This document shows positions 60,196 to 64,000 of a DNA stretch of 64,000 nt, in pieces (position 1 is the first letter of the stretch; the number at the start of each line of letters is the position of its first letter). The stretch is from CAZUXY01 sp964624235. Lineage in GTDB: Bacteria; Spirochaetota; UBA4802; UBA5368. Position numbers and translations under genes: made by a program. The stretch is from NCBI GenBank assembly GCA_964624235.1, contig CAZUXY010000024.1, positions 1 to 64,000 of the forward strand, given 5' to 3'. The notes beneath the pieces were generated by a model. That model saw nothing but the letters and a program-made list of their open reading frames with translations, was not told where the DNA came from and ran no database searches.

Positions 60196-61059
60196 ATGAA
60201 GAATAGCATGATGCGTAAGAGAAAAGTGTGTGCGGCGGTAATGTGCGTGCTGGCGGCGCTGTGTATCGGCTGTTTCGAGGATTTTTACGGTGATCTGTTG
60301 AGCGATGCCGGCGGCAAAAAGGTCTATATCACCTATGACGACAACGAGGCGACCGTGGGAACGGTCCCGACCGACGGCACCGCCTACAGCCCTGGACAGA
60401 CCGTCACGGTGCTGGGCAATACGGGGAACCTGGAATTGACCGGCAAGCATTTCGCCGGCTGGAACACCGCCTCCGATGGAACGGGTGTAACCTACATACC
60501 GGGACGGGATTTTTCAATAAACAGCACTGATATGGTTTTATACGTGAAATGGACTGATACGGCCCCGTATGCCCTGAGGGATACCGGCCCCGCGGGCGGT
60601 TTGATATTCTATGACAAGGGTTCTTACACCGACGGCTGGAGATACCTGGAAGCGGCGCCGGTATCGACCGAATGGACGGATAAACAGTGGGGGGCCTATG
60701 GGACCCTGATCGGGGGGACATCAAACAGTATGGGCTATGGTAAGGCCAACACGGCGATTATCGTCACCTGGCTGAATAACAATGGTGAGTCTGATCGCGT
60801 AGCGCAGGTATGCGACAACCTGAGCTATGGTGGGTATAGCGACTGGTTTCTGCCGTCGACAGACGAGCTTAACCAAATCAGGTTAAATTTGTACTTCAGC
60901 GGGGTAGGCGGGTTTCCGGCAAATTCCTATTACTGGGGTTCATATGAGATCACCACAACTCACTCATTGGGTATGCAGATGCGCGACCCTTCCACGACGA
61001 TCACCGCGCCCAAGAACAACAGCACTGTCTGCCGGGTCAGGGCGGTCAGGGCATTTTAA
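60196..61059 (+). CDS. Lipoprotein with InlB-type repeat and DUF1566-like domain
   Basis: A 287-residue lipoprotein. The signal ends at Cys25 (VLAALCIGCFED). Residues about 40-115 are an InlB B-repeat-like unit with GQTVTVLGNTGNL and KHFAGWNTASDGTG, a beta-grasp domain with a W-x-x-x-x-D-G-T-G pattern. The C-terminal 165 residues are a DUF1566-like domain: GPAGGLIFYDKGSYTDGWRYLE, WLNNNGESDRVAQVC, DWFLPSTDELNQI and a final VCRVRAVRAF. This two-domain lipoprotein is common in spirochaetes. ATG 60196 follows AAAGGAGG. It is presumably on the cell surface, where it may bind host or environmental ligands. Confidence 0.8.
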   Translation: MKNSMMRKRKVCAAVMCVLAALCIGCFEDFYGDLLSDAGGKKVYITYDDNEATVGTVPTDGTAYSPGQTVTVLGNTGNLELTGKHFAGWNTASDGTGVTYIPGRDFSINSTDMVLYVKWTDTAPYALRDTGPAGGLIFYDKGSYTDGWRYLEAAPVSTEWTDKQWGAYGTLIGGTSNSMGYGKANTAIIVTWLNNNGESDRVAQVCDNLSYGGYSDWFLPSTDELNQIRLNLYFSGVGGFPANSYYWGSYEITTTHSLGMQMRDPSTTITAPKNNSTVCRVRAVRAF

Positions 61060-61211
61060 AAGAATGGAAGGAATGGTTCCCTGTGCGGAGGGCGGCGCAG
61101 GGTGTTCAGAGAGGGATAACGCGGAACGGCGGTCAACCTCCGTCAGACTATTTGCCGTTTAGATTGATGTGATTCGGAGTGTATGTTTAAGAAGAAGGAG
61201 GACATACGGTA

Positions 61212-62633
61212 ATGCAGAACCCGTGTTTTAAGACCATAACGATAGCAATGATTATTTCGACACTTTCGTTTTTCAGAGTCGCCTACGCCGAACATGTTTT
61301 CCTTCACGACGGCGGAATCGTAACCGGCAGCATAGTCAATGACGCCGCCAGGTCCATCACCGTGAGGACGGCGGACGGTAATCTGAAAGTAATTACCCGG
61401 AATACCATCAGGCGCATCCAGTATTCCCGGCTTTCCCTGGGGAAGATCCACGTGCAGATGCGGGACGGCAGTAATTTCGAGGCCTATATGGTGGACGAGG
61501 ACCAGCAGCACTATGTATTCCGCAAGGCGCTCTACAGCCCCGCCGAGATGAAGGTCAAAAGGGTCGATGTACTTTTCATCGCCGAGCGGAACCCCTCCGG
61601 CCTGAAAGGGGAGCCGGGCACCGACAGGATGGCGCTTTCATGGTATCCTCCCTACAACCCGATACAACACTACCTGCTCTATGCGAAGGCCAAAAATGAA
61701 AAAAACTTTCGACCGCCGGTAAAAGTAACGAGCGTGTCCCATGTGCTGAAAAAATTGAAAAGCAATACCGGGTATGTCTTCAGGGTGACGGCGGTGGACG
61801 ATGCGGGTGACGAGTCTCTCCCCTCGAATGAACTTACGGTGGCGACAAAGAACATTCCGCCCGGGCGGCCCCTGAAACTCGCGGTGACTGAAAAGGCGCT
61901 CAAGGGAGGCAGGGGGCCCGTACCCGTGCTGAAATGGGAACCGTCGAAAGATCCCGACGGCACGGTAAAAGAGTACCGTGTATACCGGAACGGCGGCAGC
62001 AAACCGGTGCTGCTGGGCAAGACCGGCATGTCGTTCTTCGGGATACCGGTCGGTATCGACACGAAAGATATTGCCGTCAGGGCGCTGGACGACCGGGGCG
62101 CCGAATCGGAGGACGCGGTACTGGGGGGCATGCGGAATTACGCGGTACTGGCCGGTGCCCGTTACCTCCATCCAGTGGGAGATTTCGGTACGCTCTTCGA
62201 CAGGGGATACGGCGGCATGGTGTCGTGTATGGAGTTCGGCAGGCTTGCGCGGGACGTCGGTATAGGCGCCGAGGTCGGCTTTTTCTATTTCAACGGAAAG
62301 GCGGACAACGTGCAGTATTCCACGATGATACCCCTTATGGGCTCCGCGCGTTACCGGTTTAACATCGTATCCTGGTTTTCCATAGAGCCAGGTCTGTCGG
62401 TCGGTGGGACATATAACACTGTTCGCAGGGATAAAAACGGCGTCGTAACAGGCGCCGGTACGGGGTACACCGATGAAACGAAACTGGAGCTGATGTGCGC
62501 CGGCGGCGTAGCGCTGGTCTTTACGGCCGGGAAGGCGTTGCGGTTTCATGTTTCGGCCGATTACTACGGCATTGTCGAGAGCAGCCTTATGAGTTTTATC
62601 TCCATAGGCGCGGGTATCACGATGACGTTCTAG
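61212..62633 (+). CDS. Sm-like module plus fibronectin III domains plus outer-membrane barrel
   Basis: A 473-residue exported protein (signal MQNPCFKTITIAMIISTLSFF..YAE). Next comes the same small beta module as in the barrel protein at 21002 (VFLHDGGIVTGSIVND, about 27-42). Two fibronectin type III-like domains follow (about 125-220 with MALSWYPPYNPIQHYLLYAK and YVFRVTAVDDAGDESLPSNEL; about 225-305 with LKWEPSKDPDGTVKEYRVYR). The last 160 residues alternate like an eight-strand barrel ending FISIGAGITMTF. Fibronectin domains ahead of a barrel would lie in the periplasm or outside. The function is unknown. RBS AAGGAGGA precedes ATG 61212 by about 10 nt. Confidence 0.7.
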   Translation: MQNPCFKTITIAMIISTLSFFRVAYAEHVFLHDGGIVTGSIVNDAARSITVRTADGNLKVITRNTIRRIQYSRLSLGKIHVQMRDGSNFEAYMVDEDQQHYVFRKALYSPAEMKVKRVDVLFIAERNPSGLKGEPGTDRMALSWYPPYNPIQHYLLYAKAKNEKNFRPPVKVTSVSHVLKKLKSNTGYVFRVTAVDDAGDESLPSNELTVATKNIPPGRPLKLAVTEKALKGGRGPVPVLKWEPSKDPDGTVKEYRVYRNGGSKPVLLGKTGMSFFGIPVGIDTKDIAVRALDDRGAESEDAVLGGMRNYAVLAGARYLHPVGDFGTLFDRGYGGMVSCMEFGRLARDVGIGAEVGFFYFNGKADNVQYSTMIPLMGSARYRFNIVSWFSIEPGLSVGGTYNTVRRDKNGVVTGAGTGYTDETKLELMCAGGVALVFTAGKALRFHVSADYYGIVESSLMSFISIGAGITMTF

Positions 62634-62732
62634 CATACGGCCTGGAAGGACCCGGGGGGTTCCGTATGGGCCGGGCGCGGTTGGGAAAAGTGACGTCGAA
62701 TGTTTTGTTTATGTTTAAAGGAGGGAACAGAA

Positions 62733-63665
62733 ATGAAGTCGATATATCGGTCCGGCGGCGACGCATGGGTACCCGCGCGTAATACAAGGTTGAGAATTTT
62801 CGCGTGTGCGGCTGCCCTCGCGTTTCTTTGTTCCTGCGGCGGTTGCGTGGCGCCTTCCGCGGTGGCGGTCGTTGTGCTCGGCGACGTGCGGGTGACGGAA
62901 CCGGACGGAACGAAGAAACCGGCGGCGACAGGTCTACTGCTGCGTGAAGGCCAGGTCATAGAAACCGGGGCCGGTATGTTCGTTTCTTTACAGCTTGCCG
63001 ATACATGCATGGTCCAGATCAGGGCCGGTTCATCGGTAACGGTGAAGACCTTATTCAACGGCAACCGCAGTGAGCTTTACCTCGGTAAAGGGCGGGTCCT
63101 TGTACTCAATGGGAAAACCGGTACGGAGCACCGGGTGGTCGTTAGAACGAACCTGCTTACCGCCGACGCGCGCGGCGCCAGGTTCAGTGTCTCGTACGAT
63201 GTGCTGAACAGCGCGGTCGCCCTTGATCGCGGAACGGTCGAAGTGACCCCGGCGAATAACGGCGATAAGACCGTGCTGAAGGAGGGGAAGGCCGTCGATG
63301 TGAACAAAACCGTCCGCGTGCGCGCCATCACCATGATCGAGACCAGGGAGCTCGCGCTGCTGGCGGCGGTAATGTTTCTTCCTGGTGGTAAACTGAACGA
63401 ACGCGAGGGGCTGGAAGCATTGACGAAGGAGGGTATGCAGAAAATCGAAAAACTGAAAAGAGAGCTGGCGGCGCTGGGCGGGTACTATATGATCCCGGCC
63501 CAGCTGCGCAGAAAGTACGGCCGTGTCGATATCGTGACCGATTACCACGGCATACACTATACCGGGGTGATTCTCTCCAGGGGCGGCAGGTACCGCATCC
63601 ACACACCCGGAGGTATTATCACCATTACCGGCGGCACGGTGAAGCACACGAGGACGTTACTGTAA
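62733..63665 (+). CDS. FecR-domain lipoprotein (second copy)
   Basis: A 310-residue lipoprotein. Its signal region ends in a cysteine cluster (LAFLCSCGGCV), with acylation at one of the cysteines near 36-41. The FecR domain follows: VLGDVRVTEPDG, GLLLREGQVIETGAGMFVSLQL, VQIRAGSSVTVKTLF and the late TNLLTADARGARFSVSYD (about 140-158). The rest has a coiled, charged tail with MQKIEKLKRELAALGG and a small beta part (VDIVTDYHGIHYTGVILS). It resembles the lipoprotein at 9794 only in the FecR fold. It is probably co-transcribed with the fibronectin-barrel gene. RBS GGAGG precedes ATG 62733. Confidence 0.75.
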   Translation: MKSIYRSGGDAWVPARNTRLRIFACAAALAFLCSCGGCVAPSAVAVVVLGDVRVTEPDGTKKPAATGLLLREGQVIETGAGMFVSLQLADTCMVQIRAGSSVTVKTLFNGNRSELYLGKGRVLVLNGKTGTEHRVVVRTNLLTADARGARFSVSYDVLNSAVALDRGTVEVTPANNGDKTVLKEGKAVDVNKTVRVRAITMIETRELALLAAVMFLPGGKLNEREGLEALTKEGMQKIEKLKRELAALGGYYMIPAQLRRKYGRVDIVTDYHGIHYTGVILSRGGRYRIHTPGGIITITGGTVKHTRTLL

Positions 63666-63905
63666 CGCCGGTACGCCTGATGCTGGACGGGATGATGGTT
63701 AAAAAAATACAGGCAGTGTCTCGGGAGCGGTGAAGACCACCCGGACGGTTAGGTGAGGCGGTCGCAGGGGATTGGCCGTTCAGGCTGAAATAACGCCGCA
63801 CAAAGGCGTTATGGTCGTCCATACTCAATGGTACAAAGATTCGCGGTTTCAGCCGGTAATCGGCTTTTTAATCCGCCTGATCGAATATGGCCGGGAAATG
63901 TTTCA
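63666..63905. other. Intergenic region before the edge
   Basis: No recognised gene; only weak open frames. The FecR gene ends at 63665 and the convergent VapC-like gene ends at 63906. Confidence 0.4.
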
Positions 63906-64000
63906 TTATTCCCACGGATTGAACAGCTGAACGTTCATAATTTCAAAATCCGGTATCTTTCTGGTCGCGAGGGTGTAATTATATTCTATTGCCGTACAGG
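63906..64000 (-). CDS. VapC-like PIN-domain toxin, C-terminal part (cut by the window edge)
   Basis: The last 95 bases on the minus strand read an open frame, YTLATRKIPDF then MNVQLFNPWE, with a stop at 63906-63908. This is the characteristic C-terminus of type II toxin VapC proteins, where an [LV]-A-T-R-N-x-x-D-F is followed by a short strand and N-P-W. VapC is a Mg2+-dependent RNase held inactive by VapB. The rest of the gene and any antitoxin lie outside the window. Confidence 0.6.
   Translation of the reverse strand, partial: CTAIEYNYTLATRKIPDFEIMNVQLFNPWE

Noticed and set aside
1..64000. CRISPR arrays, tRNA or rRNA genes, complete prophage or transposase genes
   Set aside because: I scanned the intergenic stretches and found no regular direct-repeat array, no tRNA-like T-arm or rRNA core, and no transposase or integrase frame.

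Overview
The window reads as chromosomal DNA from a GC-rich Gram-negative bacterium with an outer membrane: there are several predicted lipoproteins, beta-barrel proteins, Tat signals and a multihaem periplasmic cytochrome. A member of the Spirochaetota is my best guess. It rests on family knowledge: the lipoprotein at 60196-61059 joins an InlB-type repeat to a DUF1566-like domain containing GPAGGLIFYDKG, an arrangement I associate with spirochaetes, and there are two FecR-domain lipoproteins, a SemiSWEET and a loose lipobox style. I saw no rRNA, tRNA, CRISPR array, prophage or complete insertion sequence. Promoters that can be read look like ordinary sigma-70 sites (TTGACA or TTGATT, 16-18 bp, TATATT or TATAGT).

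Layout. 1-10.5 kb, mostly minus strand: a PaaI-like thioesterase, a sugar-type symporter, a small heat-shock protein behind a striking dyad, a full-length Lhr-type helicase, an FLVCR-like transporter, an exported 11-residue-repeat protein, a SemiSWEET and a FecR lipoprotein. 10.7-15 kb, plus strand: a metallo-beta-lactamase-fold hydrolase, FtsH with a small zincin, and a PlsC-like acyltransferase. 15-27 kb: a YhhN-like fragment, a 7TM chemoreceptor, a URO-D-like protein, a D-aminoacylase-like amidohydrolase, an RRM protein, a barrel protein, a large glycosidase-like protein, a Cache-PAS histidine kinase and an exported unknown. 27.4-31.2 kb: a lipid-type operon (FATP-like acyl-CoA ligase, thioesterase-like protein) and an amidohydrolase. 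31.2-40.7 kb: a threonine aldolase remnant, a WSC lipoprotein, a small haem-type membrane protein, a CrtI-like oxidoreductase with a tiny membrane protein, a PAS-LuxR regulator, a class III aminotransferase coupled to a kinase-like unknown, a barrel protein and a zinc alcohol dehydrogenase.

The most interesting block is 40.9-45.5 kb: a radical SAM/SPASM enzyme followed by two paralogous Tat-exported beta-propeller proteins. Both propellers share a conserved segment before the twin arginine and end in cysteine-rich tails closing with the same seven residues. I infer that the enzyme modifies the tails, or another part of the propellers, in the cytoplasm before Tat export. I know of no described system with exactly this make-up.

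45.8-52.4 kb carries a DUF3788 protein, an AraC regulator, an NTF2-NTF2-hydrolase fusion, a MITE-like element, an unknown, a HAD phosphatase and an auxin-efflux-type carrier. 53.0-55.7 kb is a respiratory operon (rhodanese lipoprotein, eight-haem OTR-like cytochrome, membrane cytochrome b). 56.2-60.2 kb is regulatory: an inverted repeat, two strong tandem operators before a VOC protein, and three AraC-type regulators. 60.2-63.7 kb encodes surface proteins, and the last bases hold the C-terminus of a VapC-like PIN toxin running off the edge.
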